Assembly (NCBI RefSeq): GCF_004331675.1
Contig: NZ_SJSN01000022.1
Span: forward strand, 1 to 58,313
Source of the DNA: Pedobacter frigidisoli
Lineage (GTDB): Bacteria > Bacteroidota > Bacteroidia > Sphingobacteriales > Sphingobacteriaceae
DNA length: 58,313 bases
Direction of reading: 5' to 3'
Shown here piece by piece: positions 1 through 8,094 of this stretch. The notes below the pieces were generated by a model. It was not told where the DNA came from and searched no databases. It saw only the letters and a program-made list of their open reading frames with translations. The position numbers and the translations under genes are program-made. Positions within the stretch are counted from its first letter, which is position 1; each line of letters starts with the position of its first letter.

Positions 1-209
1 TAGCCGCCTTCCAGGATATCATCGTGATCTAATCGAGTATTTGATAGCATACGGTAAAAAGCAGTTTTTAGGGTATGAGTCTGGGCTAACTGATTGATAA
101 CTGCTGTTCCCGAAGATAATAAATCTGATAGACAACTTTCCAATCTGGCAGCAATACGATTATCTGATAAAAAACCCTTGTAAATACCTGAATAGCAATG
201 ATCTAACAT
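1..209 (-). CDS. IS4-family transposase, N-terminal fragment (cut by window edge)
   Basis: Reading leftwards from an ATG at 209 gives 69 residues that run off the window without a stop. The segment DNRIAARLES, then INQLAQTHTLKTAFYRML and a closing DHDDIL, fits the N-terminal DNA-binding domain of Tn5-like IS4-family transposases (the pattern of a basic helix, then a TK-x-x-YR motif and an acidic end). This domain binds the element's terminal inverted repeats; the catalytic DDE core would lie outside the window. It is a short piece, so whether the whole transposase is intact cannot be told. The family call rests on motif recognition only. Confidence 0.7.
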   Translation of the reverse strand, partial: MLDHCYSGIYKGFLSDNRIAARLESCLSDLLSSGTAVINQLAQTHTLKTAFYRMLSNTRLDHDDILEGG

Positions 210-300
210 CACTAAATATACGAAAAATAAACCGTAATTAACTGATAATCAGCGTATTAATTAATTATATCTGCTAAATAAATGTGTGTAAAGATTAGCA
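1..300 (-). mobile_element. IS4-type insertion sequence, one end
   Basis: The partial transposase begins at 209 and points out of the window, so one terminus of the element should lie just right of it. The stretch at 281-300 (ATGTGTGTAAAGATTAG core) resembles the outside-end sequence of Tn5/IS50 elements at about 11 of 17 positions. Immediately after it the sequence changes to repeated GAGAGGG-type host DNA at 301. The exact boundary and any target duplication cannot be fixed without the other end. Confidence 0.4.
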
Positions 301-301
301 T

Positions 302-462
302 CTGGAGAGGGAAACAAAGAACAGAAGCCTCACCCTATGAAAGTTTGTAGTAAATGGTATTTTTCTGTAAATCCCTCTCCAAAAGAGAGGGAAATAAAGA
401 ACAGTGGTTTGAATTGGAGGGTTTAAAATGCTGCCCCCTAAATTCCTCTCTTCTGGAGAGGG
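302..462. repeat. GAGAGGG-type intergenic repeats
   Basis: Three related units sit here. CTGGAGAGGG followed by AAACAAAGAACAG occurs at 302-324 and recurs as AGAGAGGGAAATAAAGAACAG at about 384-404. A palindrome CCCTCTCC-AAAA-GAGAGGG lies at 373-391 and another, CCTCTCTTCTGGAGAGG, at 445-461. No plausible protein is encoded in 301-507. These are dispersed hairpin elements of the kind common between genes in Bacteroidota. The left IS end abuts the first unit. Confidence 0.6.
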
Positions 463-507
463 CGGCTACAACAGTAGCCAAAGCACTAACTTTGATAGGG
501 TAAGGCT

Positions 508-963
508 TTAATGCTTATGATGTTCCATTTCCATCTTTTCAGCTGGCAAAACATTGTAAACTTTTAACACAGAATCTGATTCTCGGGTAACTTTAATATA
601 GCCATCTTCAACTGCTCTGATTTTTACCATTTCAGATTTATAGTAGTCCAAATCTTCCTGTTCACTTTTACCTTTGAAATCATCTTTGAAAAAATGCATC
701 CAATCCATCATGTTTTCATCGGCTTTATTCAATCTGACAATCAAATCAGCCAATTTTATTGAATCTTCAGCAGATTTAATTTTATCCGATTTCAGAACAG
801 AATCCAGCTTCATTTTATTCTTAACCACTTTTTCGCCATCCATCATTAATTTATCATGGATATTTAGTACTTCTTTTTTCACTGCTTTTACATCGGGTTC
901 TGATTTACAAGAACCCAAAAGTATTACGGACAAGCAAAATCCAAATGTTATTAATTTTTTCAT
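508..963 (-). CDS. small lipoprotein with a Met/His-rich tail, last gene of the MbnP/MbnH cluster
   Basis: The 151-residue product starts with a lipoprotein signal ending LLGSC (acylated Cys19), so the mature protein should be membrane-anchored in the periplasm or at the outer membrane. The body is mostly helical and charged, with heptad-like leucines around residues 45-90 and a WMHFF segment near residue 90. It ends EKMEMEHHKH, a cluster of Met and His that could bind a soft metal. It lies 11 bases after the beta-barrel gene on the same strand and is probably the last gene of the copper-linked operon. I know no characterised homologue; similar Bacteroidota proteins carry the uninformative label viral A-type inclusion protein. 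A metal-related role is inference from the tail and the neighbours. Confidence 0.8.
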   Translation of the reverse strand: MKKLITFGFCLSVILLGSCKSEPDVKAVKKEVLNIHDKLMMDGEKVVKNKMKLDSVLKSDKIKSAEDSIKLADLIVRLNKADENMMDWMHFFKDDFKGKSEQEDLDYYKSEMVKIRAVEDGYIKVTRESDSVLKVYNVLPAEKMEMEHHKH

Positions 964-974
964 ATTATTGATTT

Positions 975-1925
975 TTAAAAATTATAAGTAATTCCAACAT
1001 AAACTTTCCCTGCACTCATAGGATGGTCTGTTTCGCCCTCCCAAATGTTTTTTTGTATTCCCGCATTTAAGGCAATGTTTTTATAGAAGATATCTGCACC
1101 AACGCCACCCATTAAATTGTTCATTACGTGCTCGCCTGTTTTAACGCCTTTATATTTTTCTCCTGCAGAATATTCATAGAAAAACTGTGCTGATGGCATT
1201 ACTTGCGCATCTTTTCCAATTCTTTGGATGTAGAAAATATTAAGGAAACTGGTCGTACTGTTTGCAATTCCCTCATCACGGTTGTTGGTTCCGTTTACTT
1301 TGTAAGATGTGTTTAAACTTGCGCCAAACTTGCCTAATCCAACCAAGTAATTCAGGTAAACAAATCCATCGGTGCTACCGGTTCCCCCTTGCATTAGCGA
1401 TGAATAACGAATTCTTTCATTGTTTTTGAAATCGTTTTTTCCTGTAGCAAGTTTTATTCCTGCACCTGCGATAAGCTGCTGCTTGAAATTATCTTCCAGT
1501 TTTTGAACAACATGATATCCTGCGTAAAAGTTAATATCGCCAATACCCGAAATGGAAGAAGTATAACCATTGTAGCGTTCGCTATTTGAAACATAGGGAA
1601 GAATAGCATTGATTTCCAATTTGCTAGTGATAAAGTATTTCCCTCTGATTTCCAGCGAACGATACAATTCATAATCATCTGGATTACCTGCGTGGTCAGT
1701 TATCGGCGAATTCTGACTTTGGGCGGGAATGAAGAAATTTCCACCGTTAGGAAATAACGAATGGGATTGACCATTATATCCGTTAAATGAGCGATAGCGA
1801 TATAATAAGCTGATGCTGTTACGGTTATTATAAGGTGTGATGCCCATAAAACATCCGCAAATATCACAGGCAAAAACCTGACTGCTCATTAAAACGAATA
1901 GTAAAATCAGTAATTTACGATTCAT
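975..1925 (-). CDS. outer-membrane beta-barrel protein with N-terminal CDICGC motif
   Basis: The preferred start is the ATG at 1925, which gives MNRKLLILLFVLMSSQVFA as a clean signal peptide; an ATG nine codons upstream would spoil it. The mature protein would begin CDICGCFMG, a dense Cys cluster right after the cleavage site. The rest (about 295 residues) alternates polar and aromatic residues in strands and ends TYNF, with terminal Phe, as outer-membrane barrels do. The start overlaps the end of the di-heme peroxidase gene by 11 bases, implying translational coupling. Such proteins are usually labelled only transporter. The Cys cluster and the MbnP/MbnH neighbours suggest a metal-related outer-membrane function; the transported substrate is unknown. 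Confidence 0.85.
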   Translation of the reverse strand: MNRKLLILLFVLMSSQVFACDICGCFMGITPYNNRNSISLLYRYRSFNGYNGQSHSLFPNGGNFFIPAQSQNSPITDHAGNPDDYELYRSLEIRGKYFITSKLEINAILPYVSNSERYNGYTSSISGIGDINFYAGYHVVQKLEDNFKQQLIAGAGIKLATGKNDFKNNERIRYSSLMQGGTGSTDGFVYLNYLVGLGKFGASLNTSYKVNGTNNRDEGIANSTTSFLNIFYIQRIGKDAQVMPSAQFFYEYSAGEKYKGVKTGEHVMNNLMGGVGADIFYKNIALNAGIQKNIWEGETDHPMSAGKVYVGITYNF

Positions 1926-2946
1926 TGTATAATGTATTTTTGATAAATTCATTGTCTGTTAATGTTTTTAAAAATGCCTTGATTTGTTCTTTTTCTGATG
2001 CATTGAGTGGAATGCCATTTTTCAATTTGGAATCTAAATTTGCTGATGCTTTTACGCCTGAATTGTAATGTTCTAACACCTCATCCAAACTGTAAAAACG
2101 ACCATCGTGCATGTATGGGCCAGTGTATTCGATGTTGCGAAGTGTGGGCACTCGGAATGTTCCGAAATCTGCATTTACACCAGTAATGTGAGAGCGACCC
2201 TCGTCAGCACTAACCAAATCCAAGCCATTACTTCGGTACGAAAAATCAGTAAAAAATGGCTCTGTGTGGCATGATGAACATTTTTCTTTAAATAGATTAT
2301 AGCCTGCTAACTCGTCAGAAGTAAAAGTTGCACCACTTTCTTTACGCATCACTCTGTCATACTTCGAATTTCCTGAAACCAAAACGGCTGTGAATTGCGT
2401 TATCGATTTCAAAATTCTTTGTGAATTAATATCAGTAGAACCAAAGGCTTGCTTAAATAAGTCAGGATAAGGTGCTGTACTTTTCAAAAAAGCAATGATG
2501 GCTTCGATATCCGTTCCCATTTCACAAGCATCGGTAATGGCATTTAATGGTGAGGTTTCGATGTTTTTTACACCGCCATCCCAAAAGAAAGCTTTTTGCC
2601 AGGCCAAATTGAAAAGGGGCGGGGCATTCCTTTTTCCTTGACAATTATTCACCCCGTGGCTTACCTTATGGTCGAGGTTTGCAAATGCCGCAAATTGCTG
2701 ATGGCAACTTCCGCAAGAAACACTTTTATCGGCCGATAACCGAGCATCATAAAACAACTTCTTACCTAAAGCAAAGCCTGCGTTAGTTAATTGATTATCT
2801 TCGAAATTGTATGCGGGCGCAGGGAAATTTGATGGAATCGCAAAAGTTATTTTCGCTTCTTCAGGTTTAATTTCATCTTTTCTACAAGCATACATCAATG
2901 CAATGCTTAAAAAAAGCATTGCAAAGACGATTGATTTCCGCCACAT
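1915..2946 (-). CDS. di-heme cytochrome c peroxidase family protein, MbnH-like
   Basis: The 343-residue product has a lipoprotein-type leader ending LMYAC (Cys21) and two c-type heme sites, CGSCH at 78-82 and CSSCH at 223-227, in the two-domain layout of the bacterial cytochrome c peroxidase/MauG superfamily. The PYMHDGRF segment at 278-285 is the conserved second-domain heme-pocket motif. Members paired with MbnP (MbnH) are known to oxidise a tryptophan of MbnP to kynurenine, which creates its copper site. Here the gene starts one base after the stop of an MbnP-like gene, so that pairing is the best functional guess. A plain H2O2-scavenging peroxidase is the alternative. The product is probably anchored in the periplasm and needs cytochrome c maturation. 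Confidence 0.88.
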   Translation of the reverse strand: MWRKSIVFAMLFLSIALMYACRKDEIKPEEAKITFAIPSNFPAPAYNFEDNQLTNAGFALGKKLFYDARLSADKSVSCGSCHQQFAAFANLDHKVSHGVNNCQGKRNAPPLFNLAWQKAFFWDGGVKNIETSPLNAITDACEMGTDIEAIIAFLKSTAPYPDLFKQAFGSTDINSQRILKSITQFTAVLVSGNSKYDRVMRKESGATFTSDELAGYNLFKEKCSSCHTEPFFTDFSYRSNGLDLVSADEGRSHITGVNADFGTFRVPTLRNIEYTGPYMHDGRFYSLDEVLEHYNSGVKASANLDSKLKNGIPLNASEKEQIKAFLKTLTDNEFIKNTLYNES

Positions 2947-2947
2947 A

Positions 2948-3718
2948 TTAGTTGTGGATATGGTCTAAACGGAATAATCCTTTCGCATAATTGTTGGCTA
3001 CAATAACAGAGTTAGCACCACCCATTGTAAAATTTAATGTAGCAAAGCTGATATCTGTTGTGCCTGTAAATAATGCAGCAGCGTTTACAATGAAGTGCAT
3101 ATCAGGCTTGGCATCAGTTCTAACACGTAACGGATTTGCCGCATTAATCTCTGTGGAATAGGTTCTGATAGTGTTACTGGGGTCGACAACGCCGCCAATA
3201 TGGAAAGTTAACATATTGTTTGCTGCTGTAGATTGTGGCGAAGTTCCCTCCAATTTAACAAAAATATAACCGCTGTTCCAAGTCCAGAACATTCCGTTGA
3301 TTGGGTCTAGTGCACCTGTTTGCGCACCTGCAAAATTACGGGCATAGTCCACGCCAATGGTATATTCAATCTTTGTGTAATCGCCTGTCGGCACATCATT
3401 AACGGTAATCAGTTTTGATACACTTTTCAATTCATCAATTAGAAAATAACTTTCAGGAACCAAATAAGTTGTTCCATCAGTCTTGCTTAATTTGATGTTG
3501 CTGACGTAATATTTGAATACATTTATTTTAAAATCTTCGCCTTTGGCATTTTTATATGTTGTTGTATTTAAAGCTAAAGCAGCACCGTTAACCTGGTGCT
3601 CAAATTCGATTGTAAAGCTTGATTTTGTATTTGGGTTTATTTCATCATTGCTTTTTTTGCATGATGATAAAAGTATAATAGGGCATAACAGCGCCAATAA
3701 GTATTGTGAAATCTTCAT
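2948..3718 (-). CDS. MbnP-family copper-binding lipoprotein
   Basis: The 256-residue product opens with a lipoprotein signal ending LLSSC (Cys20). The hallmark of the MbnP family, a WxW motif, is visible in NGMFWTWNSGYIF as Trp145 and Trp147. In the studied methanotroph protein the first Trp is converted to kynurenine by MbnH and the product binds one Cu(I). Candidate His ligands sit in TFHIGG, DMHFIV and the C-terminal LDHIHN. It is the first gene of a minus-strand operon, with the MbnH-like gene one base downstream. No methanobactin precursor or biosynthesis gene is visible nearby, so this is the stand-alone copper-homeostasis version of the pair. The family call is strong; copper binding in this protein is inferred. 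Confidence 0.9.
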   Translation of the reverse strand: MKISQYLLALLCPIILLSSCKKSNDEINPNTKSSFTIEFEHQVNGAALALNTTTYKNAKGEDFKINVFKYYVSNIKLSKTDGTTYLVPESYFLIDELKSVSKLITVNDVPTGDYTKIEYTIGVDYARNFAGAQTGALDPINGMFWTWNSGYIFVKLEGTSPQSTAANNMLTFHIGGVVDPSNTIRTYSTEINAANPLRVRTDAKPDMHFIVNAAALFTGTTDISFATLNFTMGGANSVIVANNYAKGLFRLDHIHN

Positions 3719-3833
3719 TTCTTGAAAATTGGGATAAGTAAAAATAGTAGAATAATTCTAAGGCGGTCGTCATACTGAGAAGTAAGCATTTTTGAACATG
3801 CATAAATCGAGCATTGAAAACCTTTAATAATGC

Positions 3834-3944
3834 TGTCATTCTGAGGCACGAAGAATCCCTAACGTTTTTGCAGGAATTGACATGATTAGAATGGCAGTTT
3901 TGTGGTTCTTGGCAATGAGATTCTTCGCTGTGCTCAGAATGACA
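3834..3944. repeat. long inverted repeat, GTCATTCTGAG type
   Basis: The left arm at 3834-3857 reads TGTCATTCTGAGGCACGAAG and onward; the right arm at 3919-3944 is its reverse complement with few mismatches (GATTCTTCGCTGTGCTCAGA). The arms are about 24 bases with a 61-base spacer. A partial copy (GTCATACTGAGAAGTAAGC) lies at 3769-3787. The whole 3719-3996 gap holds these repeats and no gene. Elements of this type are dispersed through Bacteroidota genomes; here they separate mbnP from the upstream Cys/His gene. Confidence 0.75.
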
Positions 3945-3996
3945 AACAGCCTAAATCCTGCGATAGCAAAGCCATCACAATAAAAATAAAATTTCC

Positions 3997-4368
3997 TTAA
4001 ACCGTTTTCGGTGGATGAAAAATAGAAACAGAAAGGTCCTTAACAGGTTTTTCGAAGTAACCGCTTTCTGATTTAATAATGATGTATGGGATTTGATGAT
4101 TGATTGCAATGGTCTGAAATTTGGGTTCAGCCTCTGCAACTCTTTTTAAATTTTCTTGAACTTGTTTGTTCTTGTTGTCTAAGTCTTTTAGCTTTTTAGC
4201 TAAGAAACATTGTCCATCACAATGCAGTTCTGGATGTTCTTTATTGATACAAAATACACTTGTGATGTATTCTTTGTTCATTTTGTAACCAGAATAAACC
4301 ACCAGCTGCATCGCCCCGTTTGAAACCGAGCAAATCACTAATAGGTATATCAGGATTTTTTTCAACAT
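3997..4368 (-). CDS. small membrane-anchored Cys/His protein, function unknown
   Basis: The natural start is the ATG at 4368, giving 123 residues that begin MLKKILIYLLVICS, a single hydrophobic anchor or signal sequence. Longer in-frame readings upstream have no sensible N-terminus. A compact cluster follows, Cys40, His49, Cys50 and Cys54 in the segment FCINKEHPELHCDGQCFL, then a Lys-rich helix. Related small Bacteroidota proteins share the pattern C-x-N-K then H-C-x-G-x-C. The spacing suggests a metal or redox site facing the periplasm. It lies upstream of the MbnP operon on the same strand but across 278 bases of repeats, so it is probably transcribed separately. The copper link is inference from position and residues. 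Confidence 0.8.
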   Translation of the reverse strand: MLKKILIYLLVICSVSNGAMQLVVYSGYKMNKEYITSVFCINKEHPELHCDGQCFLAKKLKDLDNKNKQVQENLKRVAEAEPKFQTIAINHQIPYIIIKSESGYFEKPVKDLSVSIFHPPKTV

Positions 4369-4431
4369 TTTATTTGCTGCAAAAGTATTAAAGAAATTGG
4401 TTGCTGCAAAGGAAAAGAAAGCCTTTTTTAA

Positions 4432-4553
4432 CCGTTGATTGAAATCAACGGCAATGAATACCTTATATGTGAAAAGACAAGTGCAGAATCTTTCAATTGT
4501 CAACGGAACGATTATACTAAATGCTATTCCTTGCCGTCAGTTGAAACTGACGG
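4432..4553. repeat. two short perfect palindromes (CCGTTGATT / CCGTCAGTT type)
   Basis: CCGTTGATTGAAATCAACGG at 4432-4451 and CCGTCAGTTGAAACTGACGG at 4534-4553 are near-perfect 20-base palindromes with the same architecture (eight-base arms, GAAA-like centre). They lie in the gap between the phosphohexomutase and the Cys/His gene. A further dispersed motif, AATCTGCGAATCTGCGG, sits at 4603-4619. No coding potential is seen between 4369 and 4627. They could fold as RNA hairpins and act as weak terminators for the phosphohexomutase transcript. Confidence 0.75.
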
Positions 4554-4627
4554 ATATAAAAAAAACCAGATGCAATTTTATGCATCTGGATTAATAAATT
4601 ATTTAATCTGCGAATCTGCGGCTAAAA

Positions 4628-6364
4628 CTAAGCCTGCAAATCAGCCATTACAGCTTTAATTTTATCGCCTAATTCTTCATTCACTTTTGCAAAATCTGCT
4701 TTATCAGCCAATGGCGCATTTACGCTGCAGTAGAATTTAATTTTCGGTTCAGTACCGCTCGGGCGAGCAGAAACGATACTTCCATCTTCAGTGATAAATT
4801 GTAAAACATCAGAAGTTGGATAATCTAATTTAGTCACTTTTCCTGTCGCTAAATCCGTTTCCTGACTGAGTTCGTAATCTTTCAATACAAAAACTTTAGA
4901 ACCGCCTAAGCTTGCAGGTGGATTATTTCTAAATTTTTCCATCATAGCCTTGATTTCTTCAGCGCCAGTTTTGCCTTTTTTAGTCAACGAAACTAAATCT
5001 TCTTTGTACAAGCCGTATTCAACATACATATCTAATAACGCATTATACAAACTTGCGCCTTTATCTTTATAGTAAGCTGTCATTTCAGAAATGAAAGCCG
5101 CAGAGACTACAGCATCTTTATCACGAACTAAATCGCCGATTAAGTAACCATAACTTTCTTCGCCACCACCAATAAAATACTTTTTACCCTCTAATTCAGT
5201 CATTAACTGACCGATATACTTAAATCCTGTTAAGGTATTGTAATAGGTAACGTCCTTTTTCTTAGCGATTTCTTCAATCAGGTTTGAAGTAACAATTGTT
5301 TTCACAATAAACTGATTACCATCTAGTTTACCACTTTCTTGCCAAGCGGTTAAAAGGTAATTAATTAATAAACTTCCTGTTTGGTTACCGTTCAATAATA
5401 CCCATTCGCCATCATTATCCTTAACTGCAATACCAACACGGTCAGCATCGGGGTCAGTCGCCAAAACTAAATCAGCATCAATCTCCTTTGCCTTATTCAT
5501 GGCTAAAGTCAAAGCTTCTTTTTCCTCTGGGTTTGGATAAACAACCGTTGGGAAATTACCATCTGGTGTACTTTGTTCTTCAACTAAAGTTACGTTTGTG
5601 AAACCGAATTGAGCTAAGGCTTTTGGTACCAAAGTAATTCCAGTTCCGTGGATAGGCGAGTACACGATTTTTAAGTCATGCTGTCTTTTTATCGCATCAG
5701 GAGAAATGGAAAGTGCCGTGATGCCATCTAAATAAAGTTTGTCAACAGCCTCGCCGATTAATTCAACGTTTGCATCAACTCTATCAAACTTTACTTCATC
5801 AATACTTTTGATTTTATTTACTTCATCGATAACCAATTTATCATCAGGAGAAGTAAACTGACCGCCATCTGCACCGTAAGCCTTGTAACCATTATATTCT
5901 TTCGGATTGTGCGATGCCGTTAACATTACACCACTTTTACAACCGAAATGACGAACGGCAAAAGATAATTCTGGAGTTGGTCTTAAAGCCTCGAAAAAGT
6001 AAACATGAATGCCATTCGCCGAGAAAACATCTGCCGTAATTCCTGCAAAATAATCAGAATTATTTCTGCTATCATGCGCAATGGCTACACTGATTTTCTC
6101 ACCTGGATATTTGTTGTTCAGGTAGTTCGCTAAACCTTGGGTCGCAGTTCCGATAGTGTATTTATTTATACGGTTAGAACCAGCACCCATAATTCCGCGT
6201 AAACCACCCGTACCAAATTCTAAGCTTTTATAAAAAGCATCGGTAAGTTCGGTTGTTGAGTTATTATCTACAAGGGTCTGAATTTCTGACTTCGTTTTTT
6301 CGTCGTAATTTCCGCTTAACCACTGATTAATTGTGGCTTGGGTCGATTGGTCAATTGATTGCAT
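4628..6364 (-). CDS. phospho-sugar mutase (phosphoglucomutase/phosphomannomutase)
   Basis: The 578-residue cytosolic enzyme belongs to the alpha-D-phosphohexomutase family and moves phosphate between C1 and C6 of glucose or mannose phosphates. All four family signatures are present: the phosphoserine loop TASHNPKEYNG (Ser151), the metal loop DPDADR at 304-309, the sugar-binding loop GGGEESYGY at 399-407, and the phosphate-binding RPSGTEPKIKFY near the C-terminus. The length fits the PgcA-like subgroup. It stands alone on the minus strand, diverging from lysC across 263 bases that must hold both promoters. It would link galactose breakdown (galK/galM further along) to glycolysis and polysaccharide precursors. 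Substrate preference cannot be read from sequence. Confidence 0.95.
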   Translation of the reverse strand: MQSIDQSTQATINQWLSGNYDEKTKSEIQTLVDNNSTTELTDAFYKSLEFGTGGLRGIMGAGSNRINKYTIGTATQGLANYLNNKYPGEKISVAIAHDSRNNSDYFAGITADVFSANGIHVYFFEALRPTPELSFAVRHFGCKSGVMLTASHNPKEYNGYKAYGADGGQFTSPDDKLVIDEVNKIKSIDEVKFDRVDANVELIGEAVDKLYLDGITALSISPDAIKRQHDLKIVYSPIHGTGITLVPKALAQFGFTNVTLVEEQSTPDGNFPTVVYPNPEEKEALTLAMNKAKEIDADLVLATDPDADRVGIAVKDNDGEWVLLNGNQTGSLLINYLLTAWQESGKLDGNQFIVKTIVTSNLIEEIAKKKDVTYYNTLTGFKYIGQLMTELEGKKYFIGGGEESYGYLIGDLVRDKDAVVSAAFISEMTAYYKDKGASLYNALLDMYVEYGLYKEDLVSLTKKGKTGAEEIKAMMEKFRNNPPASLGGSKVFVLKDYELSQETDLATGKVTKLDYPTSDVLQFITEDGSIVSARPSGTEPKIKFYCSVNAPLADKADFAKVNEELGDKIKAVMADLQA

Positions 6365-6627
6365 TGAGCTTTATTTTTAATTTAATATCTGGTGTTGAAC
6401 AAATTTAGGTGGATGATGTTTGGTTGAAATCAATTAATTTCAATTCATCCAAATTTTATTTTGTTGAGGATGTTGCTTTTAAGCTGCTTTTGCTTAATTT
6501 CACGCCCCGATACAATAATAAAGAAAATCCAGTACTAAAATGAAACCAGCATAACTTTTTCACAGTGTGTATGGTAAAATGTAAAGTTATGGTGGATTTG
6601 TAACCGCTAAAAAACAAGAAACATTAA

Positions 6628-7941
6628 ATGAAAATATTAAAATTTGGGGGTACTTCAGTAGGTAGTCCCGAGCGCATGACGAAGTTGTTGGATATCATTA
6701 ATCCAAATGAAGAGCAAATTGTTGTTTTATCAGCCGTATCTGGTACAACAAACAGTTTAGTAGAAATTTCTAATTATTTTTTAGCTGGAGATAAGAAAAA
6801 GGGAAGCGAGTGCGTCGAGAATTTGTATCAAAAATATAAATATTTTGTAATTGAACTTTTGCCAGCTGCTGATTTTCAGGAGATGGGTAATGAAGTTATA
6901 GATTATCATTTCAGTTTCTTAGCTGTTTTAACCAACGATATTTTTACTTCAATTGAAGAGAAAGTTGTTTTAGCGCAAGGCGAATTATTATCTACTACCT
7001 TATATCATATCTATTTAAAATCTATTGGAGTAGAATCAGTTTTGCTGCCAGCTTTGGATTTCATGAAAACGGATGAAGATAATGAGCCTGATATACCATT
7101 CACAACGAAGCATTTAACTCCATTATTAGAAGCAAATAAAGGAAATAAATTATTTATTACGCAAGGGTTTATTTGTCGCAATAGTTTTGGCGAAGTAGAT
7201 AATTTACGTCGCGGTGGAAGTGATTATACCGCATCTTTATTAGGTGCAGCAATCATGGCAGAAGAAGTTCAAATCTGGACTGACATTGATGGAATGCACA
7301 ATAACGACCCTCGTATTGTAAAAGGAACCAAACCAATTGCACAATTATCTTTCGATGAGGCAGCGGAATTGGCTTATTTTGGAGCGAAGATTTTGCATCC
7401 ACAGTCAGTTTTTCCAGCACAGAAATACAAAATTCCTGTTCGTTTATTAAACACGATGGAGCCATCGGCTGCTGGTACTTTAATTACGCATGATAGCGAA
7501 AAAGGAAAAATTAAATCTATCGCAGCGAAAGATGGCATTACGGCAATACGTATTCAATCGAGCCGAATGTTATTGGCTTACGGATTTTTACGTCGTGTTT
7601 TTGAAGTTTTTGAGCGTTATAAAACGCCAATCGATATGATTACTACTTCAGAAGTCGCCGTTTCTTTAACGATTGATGAAACCGCACATTTGCCGAAAAT
7701 TATTGAGGAATTAGAAAGTTTCGGAACCGTCGAAGTAGATACCGACCACAGCATTGTTTGTGTGGTTGGCGATTTTGGTTCTGAAAAGCATGGTTTCGCA
7801 AGCAGGGTTTTAGAGGGATTAAAACACATTCCAATTCGAATGATTTCTTATGGGGGAAGTAACTACAACGTTTCTCTTTTGATTTTAAGCGAATATAAAA
7901 CGGAGGCTTTACGAAGTCTGCACAATAGATTATTCGAATAG
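6628..7941 (+). CDS. lysC: aspartate kinase (monofunctional)
   Basis: The 437-residue product begins MKILKFGGTSVGSPERM, the nucleotide-binding signature of aspartokinases, and contains the RGGSDYTASLLG and WTDIDGMHNNDPR segments of the kinase domain. The last 140 residues look like paired ACT domains, the usual site of feedback inhibition. There is no fused homoserine dehydrogenase, and lysA follows 318 bases downstream on the same strand, so this copy probably serves diaminopimelate and lysine synthesis. ATP plus aspartate gives aspartyl phosphate. Its last 12 bases overlap a small gene on the other strand. No lysine riboswitch could be recognised upstream. Confidence 0.95.
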   Translation: MKILKFGGTSVGSPERMTKLLDIINPNEEQIVVLSAVSGTTNSLVEISNYFLAGDKKKGSECVENLYQKYKYFVIELLPAADFQEMGNEVIDYHFSFLAVLTNDIFTSIEEKVVLAQGELLSTTLYHIYLKSIGVESVLLPALDFMKTDEDNEPDIPFTTKHLTPLLEANKGNKLFITQGFICRNSFGEVDNLRRGGSDYTASLLGAAIMAEEVQIWTDIDGMHNNDPRIVKGTKPIAQLSFDEAAELAYFGAKILHPQSVFPAQKYKIPVRLLNTMEPSAAGTLITHDSEKGKIKSIAAKDGITAIRIQSSRMLLAYGFLRRVFEVFERYKTPIDMITTSEVAVSLTIDETAHLPKIIEELESFGTVEVDTDHSIVCVVGDFGSEKHGFASRVLEGLKHIPIRMISYGGSNYNVSLLILSEYKTEALRSLHNRLFE

Positions 7942-8094
7942 AAGATAGAAAGCGCCAATGATTACAAGCAAGCCAATAAAGCAATGGAAAGCCAAAAAGC
8001 TTGATGGTAATAATCCGTTTTTGTATTTCTTATAGGAATTAAATAATCCTAAGGAAATGATTAAAACGATAAATATGGCAGCAACTATCTTCAT
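7930..8094 (-). CDS. 54-residue two-helix membrane protein, unknown function
   Basis: An ATG at 8094 opens a 54-codon frame: MKIVAAIFIVLIISLG is a hydrophobic helix, a short basic loop NSYKKYKNG follows, and a second helix around GLLVIIGAFYLLF precedes the TAA at 7930. The ATG overlaps the TGA of the preceding small gene as ATGA, the usual sign of translational coupling, which argues that both frames are real. The 3' end runs 12 bases into the tail of lysC on the opposite strand. Probably an inner-membrane protein; I recognise no family. Confidence 0.7.
   Translation of the reverse strand: MKIVAAIFIVLIISLGLFNSYKKYKNGLLPSSFLAFHCFIGLLVIIGAFYLLFE

Noticed and set aside
3513..3725. Plus-strand frame opposite mbnP
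   Set aside because: It is the reverse-strand shadow of the MbnP lipoprotein signal region, with no start context of its own.
4628..4628. Lysine, FMN or cobalamin riboswitches before lysC, ribD or other biosynthetic genes
   Set aside because: I looked upstream of lysC, lysA, ribD, bioB and hemF for conserved cores and found none that I could defend.
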